DNA of 64,000 bases from Paracentrotus lividus (lineage: Eukaryota; Echinodermata; Echinoidea; Camarodonta; Echinidae): contig CALNVZ010003435.1 of assembly GCA_940671915.1 (NCBI GenBank), positions 12,800,395 to 12,864,394 on the forward strand, read 5' to 3'. The position numbers were made by a program, and so were the translations under genes. This document shows positions 1 to 18,420 of this stretch, piece after piece. A model generated the notes under the pieces. The model searched no databases. It worked only from the letters and a program-made list of their open reading frames with translations, and was not told where the DNA came from. Position 1 is the stretch's first letter; each line of letters begins with the position of its first letter.

Positions 1-7186
<7,186 letters not shown>

Positions 7187-8364
7187 CCTGTCTGTTCAAA
7201 TTGATGTGCCTGCAAGATCTACATGTATTAAAAAAACAAATGATAAGATATGTGAAATTGACAACCTGGTTAACATGAAGTGAGGTCAGGTCATTTTCAA
7301 TTAGGCAAATTACACATATTGGCAAAAACCAACAAGAAAAATCAACTTCATCCTCCATTTTCAGCTCAGCTTGCAAATACATGTTCAGTGCTCTCATATC
7401 ATGCATATCTTAGGACAGGTCCTACATATCTAAGCAGCTGCGTAAAAATGTGTGGTCGCGATAAAAAAATAAATAAAAAAAAAACAAACTTTTAAGATTT
7501 TAGTAGAGTCTACTAGGATCTCAATCTATTTACTTTACTTCATTTCAAGAATCAACACTACACGTTTCATACGAAAATAAATAGATCTACATGATACATA
7601 ATTTACTTTCAACAAGACAACAAATTGAAATTTGCCTAATTATTTTGGAATTCCAACTGCTGAAATTTCAAGTCTAAAGTTTAAAACTGCGGCGATATTG
7701 CGATATCCCCCTATTGTTGTTGTTGTTCCTTGTGGATCTTTTCCACACCCATACTGATAGACAGTCTCCAAAATATCCCACTATAGATAGTACACTCCGC
7801 ATCAACAGAGCTGCGGAGCCCGAGTGCGACTGTCGATCGCCACACGTAAAAATTTTTACTCCATAATTTAATAATTTATGCACGACGCTCAAATGATCAC
7901 ATTTAGCATATGAAATACACTACCATTGTGCATTCCAATGAACAATAGTCATGATAAAATTTAGATTCGTCATTTATTTTTTTGGTAAGTCCTCATTTCT
8001 TTATACGTTTTCAAATGTTGGGCGAAGTCCGACAGTGGATTCGTTGAAGTTCCTTTTTATATTTCTCTTCTTTATTCTAAAAAATATTGAAAGAGTGGGT
8101 CTACACTTAACCTTTTGTGAAGTCGAGTCTTGCACTTGCAGTTTTTCTTACGAAATGGGTCCACTTTGGTTATGACAAACTCACAAAGCGGTCTTTATCG
8201 GGAACAGCTGAATCGCGTTGTTCAGTTACGGTCAAGGCACTTCAGTCATCGCAACCAGGGGGCAGAGCTCCGCGCCATAGCTAATCAGAGCGCCCAACAA
8301 TCAAAATGCATTGTTCTCTAGCTCTGTAAAAACGAACTTGTAGACTTTTCTACGCGTGCGCCAC

Positions 8365-8372
8365 TGACGTCA
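8365..8372. promoter_or_regulatory. CRE palindrome TGACGTCA
   Basis: Perfect 8-base CREB/ATF half-site palindrome between the two divergent genes, just downstream of the proposed LARS2 start. A second copy is at 9654-9661. An 8-mer occurs by chance, so only the position gives it weight. Confidence 0.3.
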
Positions 8373-8479
8373 GACAAGTCACACAACACAAAATGCAACG
8401 TGTGGGACCACATCCATGTATTAATTCATTAAAAAAATGGCATATTCATCTGAAGTGAGAAAAATCATACAATATAAAT

Positions 8480-8615
8480 TTTCTGTCTACCTACGATTAT
8501 TCCGTTGGCCATAAATTTATCATCGAATGATCTCTTGGTATTGTTCTTTTCGTGAATTCCACGTCCATTCCCACTACACACAAAAATTCACTTGATGGAG
8601 GCTGCCATTTTCCTC
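8480..8615 (-). promoter_or_regulatory. Candidate LARS2 start region / 5' UTR exon with YY1-like site
   Basis: On the minus strand AAAATGGCAGCC (8601-8612) closely resembles the YY1 AANATGGCGGC motif found just downstream of start sites of many mitochondrial-protein genes. A possible donor (AG|GTAGAC, near 8490) would close a 5' UTR exon that could splice to the acceptor near 7211. Positional inference only. Confidence 0.35.
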
Positions 8616-8831
8616 ATAATGTCAATTTGCGCAGTAGGAATAATGATTAATATGTTTAAAACTACCAAAAAGTTAATTTTTGAATATCGTTAAAGAATTA
8701 AAAAAATAAAATGTAGTATATTTATTTTTTAACAGGGATTCATAATATGTAATTATTTAAAATAAAAAATTAATATAGAATAATTAGACGTAAAAAGACT
8801 ATACCTTGACTTTGGCTGTACTTCTATGAGA

Positions 8832-8870
8832 TCCTTTTCTGTGAGCACTGCAGTTAGTGCAGGGTTAGTC
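8832..8870 (+). promoter_or_regulatory. Candidate RPL13 start: TOP-like pyrimidine tract
   Basis: CCTTTTCT (8833-8840) resembles the 5' terminal oligopyrimidine start of ribosomal-protein mRNAs. Possible donors follow at once (GTGAGC at 8841 or GTTAGT near 8864), which would give a tiny 5' UTR exon joined to the acceptor at 10000. No transcript evidence is available. Confidence 0.3.
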
Positions 8871-9653
8871 GATTTGCTTTTCTATGAAAATCCTTAAAAA
8901 TCTTTATTAATCTAATGATATGAGCTTAATTTTTCCCCAATAGTAATAAAATGATAATTATGAATATCAACGCACATCTTATATTAGTAGTATTAGTTTT
9001 CAGAAAGATTTAATTGGAACAAACATGGGTGTAATTTCGTGAGCGAGGGAGCATCGGAGACTGCACTCTTGCATTGGTTTGTGTAGTGTCGCGTTGTAAA
9101 TAGACGGAACGACACGTTATCAATTCAGTCATTTTCATTCTGAACAATCTCTGATAAATCATGAAATGCGGTGACAGTTACTACGCATGGCACTAGTTAC
9201 CTTTTCATGTCCATAAACATACGTTTGTTTTGTAAGGCTGTGTATGATATTCACTTTGGCCCCAGCAAGTTCAGGCTTCAGACAATGCAATGCCAATGGC
9301 AATGCAAAAAAAAAATATTGAAATCGAATGAGTGAGCCAGACAGGAGTTTCATGTGTGGCTGGAATAATGACTTTGAGGTTAGAATTTCGGTGTGTGAGC
9401 AGTCTAAGTTTTGTTAACACGTTGATCATTTCATTCAAATTTGAAATTCAAAATGAATTTGCTCTGCCTTAATTTTCCCGTTGCAATGTCACATTGCTGA
9501 GATGGATGCGATGGAGCATGCATGATTCATGGTCATGAGGAAAACCCTGGCCCGGGGGTTATGAGCTGGTTAATTACGTGGACAGATATCTGCTGTAAAT
9601 TGCAGCTGTCCATGTGGCAGGGTGAAAATGCTTGTCAGAATGTTAACCATGAG

Positions 9654-9661
9654 TGACGTCA
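9654..9661. promoter_or_regulatory. CRE palindrome TGACGTCA
   Basis: Second perfect CREB/ATF palindrome, in the putative first intron of RPL13. It could be an intronic enhancer site or chance. The rest of 8900-9990 shows no coding signal. Confidence 0.25.
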
Positions 9662-10008
9662 TGAGAATAAGAATTAGGAAACTCGATGCTTATTTTGATT
9701 TTTATTTTCTCTTCTGGCAAATTATTTTGGTAGGCCTTGAATTTTGAAATCTAAGTTAGAAGTCTATGTGGTAGGCCTATAGCCGCACAGTAATTGAAAA
9801 GTTTAGCGCTGGAATTGTTTGATTCATGATTATGGTAGAAGTTGGAACAAGAGACATGACTTTTCATTCCTTCTGTAGAGTCGAGCATTCTTTAGAAAGA
9901 AGTTTGGAAAGAGGTCCTTGTATTTACATGCTAAAAGTTCAGTTGCAGGAAACCTAATATAGTATCCTACATTGTTTTCATTTCTGTTTATAAAATGCAG
10001 ATTTCACC

Positions 10009-10254
10009 ATGTCTCCAAAGGGAAACGGAGTCCTTCCAAATGTCCATTTCCGCAAGGAATGGCAAAACTATGTCAGAACGTGGTTTGACCAACCAGCCCG
10101 CAAGAAGAGACGTCACAACAACCGCGTCCAGAAGGCGCGTAAGATTGCCCCAAGACCCATTGCTGGAAACCTTCGTCCCCAGGTTACTTGTCAGACGTTC
10201 AAGTACCATACCAAGCTGAGGGAGGGACGTGGCTTCACTCTTGAGGAGTTGAAG
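10009..10254 (+). CDS. RPL13: RPL13 coding exon 1
   Basis: 82 codons from the ATG to GFTLEELK; donor AAG|GTAAAT. Contains HFRKEWQ and the basic QPARKKRR and IAPRP segments that contact rRNA in eL13. Confidence 0.96.
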
Positions 10255-12611
10255 GTAAATTTAGGGTTAAGTACTGAAACGAACAAGAAGAAATCTTCAA
10301 TTGCAGACCAGTTTCCACAGAAAACGGGGTCCATACAAACTTTTTGCACAGGGAGTCCAGATTCAAATCTTTAGCGTGTATACGTACATGTATGTTTCCT
10401 GTGACCTTTCGATGTATGGGTTTCTAGATTTATACATTGGTCCATGTGTAATAGAGCATTGTTGGTGTCCATCCCTAAATGAAGCTGGGCAATCACAAAT
10501 GACCAAGTTTTGTTGTACAGGGACATGATTTATTACAACAAGTTGCCAAATTGATTACATTTGACAGACAGTCAATTAGCTTTGTAATATTACGTGGGAT
10601 GAAAACGTTCTTTGTCGGGTTTTGTTAGTTTGACGACGATATGATTTGTTTTTATATAAATGCTTAATTTGACTGTCTGATACTTAACTTCTGACAGGCT
10701 GCTGGTATCCACAAGCGGTATGCCCCTACCATTGGTATCTCTGTCGACCATAGGAGAAAGAACCGATCTGTTGAAGGCCTTCAGGCTAACGTACAGCGCC
10801 TCAAGGAGTACCGATCCAAACTCATCCTCTTCCCCAAGAAGATGAGCAAGCCCAAGAAGGGAGACAGTGATGTAAGTGAAAACAAATTGTCATGCGACTG
10901 GCAAAAGGGCGTAGGAGTGTTCTCATAGCATGTAAAGTGCCTGCTATACAAACACTCTTCCATCCTTCTACTAGCCGCTCGAAAAAAGTATCTTGATTAT
11001 TTCATGATAACTCGTTTTCACCTTGCTAACATTTTGAACAAACTCTAAACATACCACTAGTTTGTCATTAATAGTAATGAATTTTTGTCAGTTTGAAGCC
11101 TGTCTCTCCTTTGTCACTGATGTATCTGTGACCAATTTTGTCAATGAAGGCTGCCTTTTCCTTGCTCATCAATATAGGAATGGACTGTATAAATTTCCTT
11201 CAACAGACTTCACTTTTGACATATGTTCCTTTATCAACTACTGTATAAGTTTTTTTTCGCGTACTGATATTTTCGCGGTTGGCGGGGGCCCCAACATTTT
11301 CGCGCGATGTTAAATTCGCGGTCGGCAAAATCTGGAATTAAAAGTAACTAGAACTATAAGTAATCCATATTTTCCTATCTAAAAAACGAGACATTGTATT
11401 TATAAAAAGACAGTAAAAAGGAATAAAGACTTAACTCGCCATGTCTTGACTTGTTTAATTCTACATACCAGTCATCCATGCATCGCGCTATATCGTTGTA
11501 TAAACAACTGCTCCGCGAGCGCATGGAGTTCAAAACATTTTCTAGCGTGGATAAATTCGCGGTACTGTTATCGTTGTGTAAACAACTGCTCCGCGAGCGC
11601 ATGGAGTTCAAAACATTTTCTAGCGTGGATAAATTCGCGGTACTGTTCAAAACCTTTTCGCGCGATGTTAAATTCGCGGTCGCATCCCGATTCGCGAAAG
11701 AAACCACTTGTACAGTACTGAAAAACTTGCTGCAAAAGACACAGTCCCATGCAAGTTTCTAATTGAACATTCTCTGATCTGTTATACATTTTAGGGTGTG
11801 CTCAAAATGTTTGTTTTGCATGCTTAGAAATGCCCATGGTTTCTATTTTGCAGTATTTTGTACTTCTTTGAGTGTCAAAAATACTGTGGGGGTTTTCATG
11901 GAAAATACTTCATGTATTGCAGAAAGGTGAAGATATTGTTTGGGCCCTCGAAATTCAGTCAACTATCTGTGGATCCGTTGATGTCCGCTTTTTACAGGAA
12001 TATCGATTTGCAATATAAAAAGTTATTATTGTGTGTGTATTCTGCATAATGTATCATTGAATAAATGTGTTGAAGTTAAAAGTTCAGACCCATGGACTGT
12101 GGTGTGAACACCTCCCCCTGCTCCTTCTCCTTGGTTCTCAAAAAACAAAAAACAAACAAACCCCTCAGTATTTTTTTTGGAAGCATCAGTAAACATGCCT
12201 ACAAAATACTGCAGTCCTGTTTAAAGGGTTTGAATCTAAGAATGCCCCACATATATTATTTTGTAGGGCTTTAATTTCAATTGCTGCTCAATTTTATACG
12301 ACATTTATTTCTTGAATATATTTCAATAACATATCATTAATTGGGTATTAACTATATACCTTTGCTCTTTTTATACCCTTCAGGAGGCTGAGCTTAAGAT
12401 GGCCACTCAATTGTCTGGCCCTGTCATGCCGATCAAGAGCATCCAGAAGCGCGAGAAGGCCCGTGCCATCAGCGATGAGGAGAAGAAGCACAGCGTGTTC
12501 CAGGCCCTGCGTATGGCCCGCTCCAACAAGAAGCTGCATGGAATCAGAATCAAGCGTGCCAAGGAGAAGGCAGCTGAGGAAGCCCAGAACAAGCCCAAGG
12601 GAAAGAAGTAA
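10009..12611 (+). CDS. RPL13: 60S ribosomal protein L13 (eL13), complete three-exon coding sequence
   Basis: Structural protein of the large cytosolic ribosomal subunit. Join 10009-10254, 10698-10871, 12384-12611 gives 215 aa, close to the roughly 211 aa of vertebrate eL13. All introns are GT-AG and every exon ends in phase 0. The N-terminus runs [19 protein letters not shown] with QPARKKRRH and KARKIAPRP. The middle has the [20 protein letters not shown] and [13 protein letters not shown] blocks. The C-terminus has QLSGPVMP and a lysine-rich tail ending KPKGKK. All are family hallmarks, and the protein is very basic, as expected for an rRNA binder. The ATG sits in TTTCACCATGT eight bases after acceptor GCAG, so at least one 5' UTR exon lies upstream. 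AATAAA follows the stop at 12794. Confidence 0.97.
10564..10680. repeat. Inverted repeat in RPL13 intron
   Basis: ACAGACAGTCAATTAGC (from 10564) pairs with GCTTAATTTGACTGTCTGA (10662-10680), with two single-base bulges. It ends about 17 bases before the acceptor. It could be a small MITE or a structured intronic RNA. I saw no convincing C/D-box arrangement (C box next to the terminal stem) that would make it a snoRNA. Confidence 0.45.
10698..10871 (+). CDS. RPL13: RPL13 coding exon 2
   Basis: 58 codons from [17 protein letters not shown] to KKGDSD; acceptor CTGACAG, donor GAT|GTAAGT. GISVDxRRxNxSxE is the eL13 signature region. Confidence 0.96.
11239..11717. mobile_element. 479-bp Tc1/mariner-like MITE in RPL13 intron
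   Basis: Ends are TA-CTGTATAAG..TTTCGCG and its inverse CGCGAAAG..CTTGTACAG-TA, with TA dinucleotides at both edges as expected for a TA target duplication. The interior repeats TAAATTCGCGG and TTTTCGCGCGATG motifs and holds a 78-bp tandem duplication. No transposase frame. Confidence 0.7.
11494..11650. repeat. Two tandem copies of a 78-bp unit
   Basis: AACAACTGCTCCGCGAGCGC begins at 11504 and again at 11582, followed by nearly identical text to TCGCGGTACTGTT. Only one or two differences are visible, so the duplication inside the MITE is recent or homogenised. Confidence 0.9.
12384..12611 (+). CDS. RPL13: RPL13 coding exon 3 with stop
   Basis: 75 codons plus TAA, from [16 protein letters not shown] through [12 protein letters not shown] to the terminal lysine run; acceptor preceded by a pyrimidine-rich tract (TTTTTATACCCTTCAG). 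Confidence 0.96.
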   Translation, partial: EAELKMATQLSGPVMPIKSIQKREKARAISDEEKKHSVFQALRMARSNKKLHGIRIKRAKEKAAEEAQNKPKGKK

Positions 12612-12793
12612 ATGATTCCCCTTCTCACTGGATATCCACATACCATGAACTCACAACACAGTTAACTCAAAAACCATGAACTTCAATCATCGTGAAATCC
12701 TGGCGTTGATTATGATCGATCAACAACGCTTACACTGGAGATGTGCCAAGAAGTGTACATTACATGATTACCATATTGAGACGTGCTGTTTTC

Positions 12794-12799
12794 AATAAA
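12794..12799 (+). terminator. RPL13 polyadenylation signal AATAAA
   Basis: Canonical hexamer 183 bases after the RPL13 stop codon, followed by a TG-rich stretch (12820-12835) that could serve as the downstream element. Confidence 0.75.
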
Positions 12800-12927
12800 T
12801 GGAAGATACACAGGCATCAATATGTGTGTTTATGTATTTTGTAGGAAGTTGTTCATTATCATTTGAAATATGAGTATATGCAAGCATTTGGTATATGATG
12901 AAAATGCAGAAAGAAATGATTTGAATA

Positions 12928-13009
12928 TACAGTCCACTTGTGTTATAATGAGGTTCTTGGGACGAAGCCAGTAACAAAATCTTGTTGCGTATAACAGGAG
13001 TAGACTGTA
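12928..13009. mobile_element. 82-bp pogo/Tigger-like mini-element
   Basis: TA-CAGTCCACTTGTGTTATAA at the left and TATAACAGGAGTAGACTG-TA at the right are imperfect inverted repeats starting CAGT, flanked by TA, the usual pogo/Tigger layout. Related ends appear near 13030, 13141-13163, 13566-13596 and 4262-4280, so it is a small family in this region. Confidence 0.55.
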
Positions 13010-13970
13010 TAAGCATTTAGAAGTACAGTTCAGTCTCATAACGTGATGCTTGGGTTCAAGTTCTTTTATTGAGCACATGGACACATTTGAACAATTTTGG
13101 CATTGGAACTAGGTGGGTTTTGATGAAATATTGTTCATACTTGTTATAACAGGAGTAGACTAGTGTACACTTGTTACCAGTTATGTTTGCAATGGGATGC
13201 AAGAATTTAGAAAACGATAGAAGAGCAAGTGAAAGAGAGAGAGGGAGAAACTCAAAGAGCCTGTCATTTACTGATATCTATAATGTTGGCATTAGTGAAA
13301 TTTGGTATTGCAAAACAAATTTCCATAAGAAAACCTGGCAATTGGAATGTACTAAAAATGTCCTTACCAGTGTAAGAGGTGTGACTTGAGAGAACTTTTT
13401 GATAGACGGGAGGAAAAAGAGATTCGAGTGCATTACATATTTCACTTTTACTATAGTGCTCTGCTCCAAGCTAACAAGGGCAAATTACCTTAAGGAGACA
13501 CTTGTGCATTAAAAATGTGTTTGATATGGGAATTGGAGAATTGCCTCCTTATAACAAAATCTCTTATCCATATTCATTATAATGAGAGTCGACTGTGTAA
13601 TTGAAGGGTTACAAGATGAAGATGAAGGGAGAGAGGTTTGTGGAATGTAATAGAACTATATGAATGTCATCTTTATCTTGGTCATTTTTATCGAGGGGTA
13701 GTTCATTGCACTTTGACAAATGTATTGTTTTGAAGATGAACTTATATGTCTAGACCGAAAATTGATACAATACATTACAATCATATATATCGGGTTGAGT
13801 TTGGAAATGGTATATAATTGACAAATAGAGATTTCCTGTGTTTGTGTTCTGAAAGCAGTTGTTTCAGACTGGCAGCTCACCGTCCAACACAATGCAGGGT
13901 TTTGTGTTGACGACGTAATGCAACGTGACAACCCTATATTAATTTGTCGGGCTGATTCTTAGTATGTTAT

Positions 13971-13972
<2 letters not shown>

Positions 13973-14016
<44 letters not shown>

Positions 14017-14027
14017 GGGGGGGGGGG
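13973..14027. repeat. T(n)G(n) homopolymer tract
   Basis: About 44 T followed by about 12 G. Similar T/G or C/A junction tracts recur at 17118-17171, 50690-50699, 51935-51950 and 52620-52640. They look like the poly-G edge of a repeat family and are prone to sequencing and assembly error. Confidence 0.9.
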
Positions 14028-14646
14028 CTGCCTTTATTTACAATAGAATTTTGTATCCCTCCATTTTCAGTTATTTGCACATCTATTTCCATACTTTAAA
14101 AAGTGCAATGTTTATATTTTTACTCTCACAGTTTATTTCCGCTTCAGATAACTCTGTAATCACGTTATTTCAGCCTCTCACACAATCCTTCCTATTATGA
14201 TAGACAAGCGTGAATTAAGAAACCCTATAGACTGGACTAAATTGATAACACGCCCGTGAAGAAAAGCTCATTCTCTCTCGTCTGCAAGTATTTCAAAGTA
14301 ACAAAAAGAATGTGTTTATAAATCTTGGCCCTGAATCGTGTAACGAATACTCAATGTACCACATGAACGTTATACGTCCATGGATGAATAGTCTTTGCCC
14401 CTTCAAGCAGCCTTGTGTAGCACCATCCCAAGTTCTGAACAAAAAAATCTGGTCCGGTTAGTAACCTCTAATGCATCATTCTAAGCAATGCAGTCTAGGC
14501 CAATTTGAATGATAAGACATTTATTCACTTCTCAATAAATTCGCACCACGATAATTATATATGTTACCAAGTTGCAAGACAAACACTTTTCCCTACAAAA
14601 TATTTTAGTTTCTCAATACAAGTTAAAATATAGGTATAGGTATAGG

Positions 14647-14952
14647 CAAGGGCGGCGATTTCATGTCACGACAGGGGGGGGGGGGGACGGAAACACCGAA
14701 AGGGGAATTTGTGATACCCTCAAGCGGAATAAAGCGCTAAAAGATACATATATATCCAAAATTCAAAAATTCGAAAATGTTTGCGAGCGCGAAGCGCGAG
14801 CCGAAAATTTTGCCTTATAATAACATTTAGAATTGTATCTGACATATATTTTGCATCTTCACTAGCTTCACTAGCTGATCGCTAAATAAAAAAATTGTTG
14901 AGCTTTAAAAATCGAGGGGGGGGGGGGCGTCCCCCGGGATCGCCGCCAATGG
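14647..14952. mobile_element. ~300-bp TIR element of the polyG / GCGCGAAGCGCGAG family
   Basis: Left end CAAGGGCGGCGAT and right end ATCGCCGCCAATG are inverted repeats, each next to a G run. TATAGG lies just outside both ends and could be a target duplication. The interior has GCGAGCGCGAAGCGCGAGCC and AAAATTTT, the same word as the array at 17.6-18.1 kb. Confidence 0.55.
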
Positions 14953-15180
14953 TTATAGGTCTTATTAATACCTAGCTATTTTTGTAACACATTGACAGTC
15001 AATGACAGTGTTGATCAGTTCGCTCTCGCTTTAAGATAAGACACAAATAAACACAAATTTCCAATTTAAATGCAATACTGGGATTAATGGAGACACCCAT
15101 AATAATGATGTTCTATTTCAATCTGTTTGTTTAAGAATACGTTATTACTAAAAATTGAAATCTGACATATCGCAAAGCTC

Positions 15181-15740
15181 TTGGAATTGTTTGCATCGAA
15201 AATGATCACGGCTGATATCTCTAAAAATATCGACCCACAGCAGTTTGGTAATCGCACTGGGTTGTCGACAAGCCATTACCTTCTGCAACTACTGGACTAC
15301 CTACAAGCGAACGCTGACAAGCCTGGATCAATCACGACAGTTGTGCTAACGGATTTCTCCAAAGCCTTCGATTTGGTTAACCACAGCATTGCCATCACAA
15401 AATTGTACTCTATGGGAACACGACCATCATTGCTGCCCTGGATATGCAGTTTTCTCAATGAGCGAACTCAGCAAGTACGCTACAATGGTCAACTCTCCAT
15501 GCCACTTACGACTTCAGCTGGGGTTCCTCAAGGGACACGTTTGGGGCCCTTGGTATTTCTAGCGATCGTCAACGATGCTCTTCAGACATCTCACTGTTCT
15601 AGGTGGAAATATGTTGACGACCTAACTATTGCTGAAACACACAAGTTGAATGGTCCGACTTCTTTAGAAACCACGTTGTCAGGGTTTGTGGATTGGTGTA
15701 TCGAATCAAATATGAGTGTCAAATTGAGTCTGTGCTTGCA
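15181..15740 (+). pseudogene. Non-LTR retrotransposon reverse transcriptase fragment (CR1/L2-like)
   Basis: About 187 codons stay open and carry the core RT motifs in order: QFGNRTGLSTSHYL, the motif A region with LTDFSKAFDLV, motif B as AGVPQGTRLGPLVF and motif C as KYVDDLT. This spacing is that of CR1/L2-group LINEs. The fragment lacks the endonuclease domain, the start and the rest of the thumb. After about 15740 the frame runs into unrelated low-complexity sequence. There is no ATG at the 5' border, so it is a truncated, dead copy. Confidence 0.88.
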
Positions 15741-17134
15741 GACTAGGGGGAGGGGGGTAGGTGTTTTATGCCTACGGTCCTCAGGAAGAGTACCATATAT
15801 TAGCTATAGGGGTAGGCTAAGGTCGTTCGATCGGCCCCAAAGAAATAATTGATAAGCAAAAAAAATAAAATAATCCATTTAATCTATTTTTTTTTTTTTT
15901 GGTCAAGCGGACCCCTGCTCGCCAGCGTGGGGGGGGGGGGCCCTAGTTACGGGCCTGGTTTCTAATCATTACCATGATTAGAAAGTGTGTGATGATCATT
16001 ATTCTGAAAAAGAGTTTAGCCTCTAAACCAAGACAAGGCGATGTCACACCCCCAGGGCAAACACGACTTTCCTAGCTTCGTAATTGCTTTCTCTGTAATG
16101 AAAGCTTTTTGGAGATGCTTGCTCAAAGCACCATGTCTCATCAGCGCAATGATACCACATTTACACGATGGACAATGACACTGTAGTGAAGAGGCGAGTG
16201 AAGAATAAACGTCTTCTTGTATATTGTCGTCTTATTGTATTCATGGAGTCTTATTTATTTTATTTTATTTTATTTTTTATATAATGTCCATCCATCTTTC
16301 ATCACCGTTTCTTTCATTGGCAGCAGCATTTCCATATTTAGATACTGTTTTATCATCATGATGGATATAACACTTCATCATGGTTTTATTTCGGTTCGAC
16401 GTTCTGAATCCTCTTGTAATGTTCTCACAAAGCCTGGTGGAAATCGTATTTAGGCGCTCATCAGGAACATTAATTCCAGGCTAAGTGGGTCAATGATGTC
16501 TTTATTTTATTAGCGCGCAGGTGCAAGTTTTGAAATTGGCTGGAATGTCCTCTTCCACAAAAATAATCACCCCACGGCATCCAGGGAAGATATAGTGTGA
16601 TTATCTGCGAATAAAATACAGCCACACTATATCTTGAGAGATCGATACCAGAGTAAAGAAAACCCCAAAACATTAAAATTAAAATTCTAAATGGCCTAGG
16701 AAGGTGCTATATAAACTTGCCGCTCTTCATAGAGTGAACATGAATAGGTCTAACTCCAAGAAGAGCAGCAAAGCACTCCCGTTTGAATGAGCTTGAGTTG
16801 AACCATGATCTCACTTCAAAGTTTGCAAGTTTTTCCTCTTGTATGCACCATTGACACACTATGTTCCTTATCATTGTGGCGTAAGCCTGCACCCCCCTGC
16901 ACCCAGGATTTTACATTTATTTAATTACTGAATGTTTTATTAAAGATACCGAACATGACAGCCCGAAGGCTACAAACATTTAGTTTACAAAGTAAAAGTT
17001 ACAAATAGTTAAAACATCCAAAGACCAAAATATAACTAAAGCAATGAGTTACGTGAGAGAAAATAAAATATTGTTATACAGGCGCGGATCCAGGGGGGGG
17101 GGGGGCCCGACGGGCCCGGGCCCCCCCCCCCCCC

Positions 17135-17173
<39 letters not shown>

Positions 17174-17587
17174 AGGAGAAAAGGGAGAAAGAAGGAAAAA
17201 GGGAAAAAAAAAGAAGAAAAAGAAAGAAAGAGAACTGAATAAGGCCCGATGCTTGTACAATTTTCGCCCAACTTTATTCAATAAGAAGCGCGAAATAGGC
17301 TTTATTGGGTTCTAAAGTACAATAACTAAGGCCTTTAATGTGGGGGAGGGCCCACGAGGCCGATTTTTCTCATATTGTATTTTGCAATATACTGCTCAAA
17401 CGCCGTTTTTAAAGAAAAAGATATACATTAGTGACGAAAAGTAAAAAAATTCACAAAGAGAAGAGGCCTCGTGGACCCTCGGCCTCCTGGGCCCTCGGCC
17501 TCCTGGGAGAAATAGTCGGCCTCGTGGGAATACGAAAAAGTGCCCCTTTATCTATTCAATATATTTTTTGAAACCCCAAATTTTCGG

Positions 17588-18130
17588 CTCGCGCTTCGCG
17601 CTCGCGGATATGGTCTATAATACACAATTATCTTCATTTTTTATACTAGAAAGAGCGCCTTTATTCATTCCATATATCTTTGAAAACCCAAAATTTTCGG
17701 CTCGCGCTTTGCGCTCGCAGATACCAATTTAGTAGGGTATATTATTATGCACAATTAACTCAAATTTTTCAACTCGCGCTTCGCGCTCGCGGATACTAAA
17801 TAGGGTCTATGATACACAATTATCTACAATTTTTTAATGCTAGAAATGCCCTTTATTCATTCCATATATCTTTTAAAACCCAAAATTTTCGGTTCGCGCT
17901 TCGCGCTCGCGGATACTTAATCATAATGCACAAATAACTCAAACTTTTACCTCAAAATTTTCAGCTCGCGCTTCGCGCTCGCGGATACTAAACCATAGAT
18001 ATGCACAAATAACTCCAATTTTGAACTCAAAATTTTAGGTTCGCGCTTCGCGCTCGCAGATACCAATTCAGTAGGGTATGTAATGCACAATTAATTAAAA
18101 GTTTTCATCTCATGCTTCGCGCTCGCGGAT
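17588..18130. repeat. Array of CTCGCGCTTCGCGCTCGC-containing repeats
   Basis: The near-palindromic word (CGCG-CTT-CGCG core) recurs at about 17588, 17701, 17773, 17893, 17965, 18040 and 18110, spaced alternately about 70-76 and 113-124 bases. AATTTTCGG before it and GGATA plus ATGCACAAT-type text after it are shared. Further single copies are at 14790 and 19950. Confidence 0.85.
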
Positions 18131-18420
18131 AATAAATAGGGTCTATAATGCACAATTATCTCAAATAATAGCTTAAAATTTTCAGCTCGCTTTGCTTTTT
18201 TTTCATTCATGAAATACCAAACACATTCTTAAAAGCATCAATTAAAATGCAATTTTGGGGGCGCACCCCTTATTCATCCGAATACATTTCTCTTTATGCC
18301 TCTGTCTCAATTGCCCCCTTTTCCTATCTCGACCCCCCCCCCACTTTCAACTTCGTTCCACCGCCTCTGGCATAACAATTTGGGCAAACATACTGTTCTT
18401 CCAGATAATTTAATGGCATA

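Noticed and set aside
7674..7892. 72-codon minus-strand frame considered as LARS2 exon 1
   Set aside because: No good donor and no match to the family, whereas 7079-7186 gives the right phase, a strong donor and a convincing leader.
10564..10680. Intronic C/D-box snoRNA in RPL13
   Set aside because: GATGAAA and CTGA words occur, but they are not placed next to the terminal stem as C and D boxes must be.
17588..18130. CRISPR-like regularly spaced repeats
   Set aside because: Repeat units are long and diverged, spacing is irregular, the spacers are related to one another, and the context is animal nuclear DNA.
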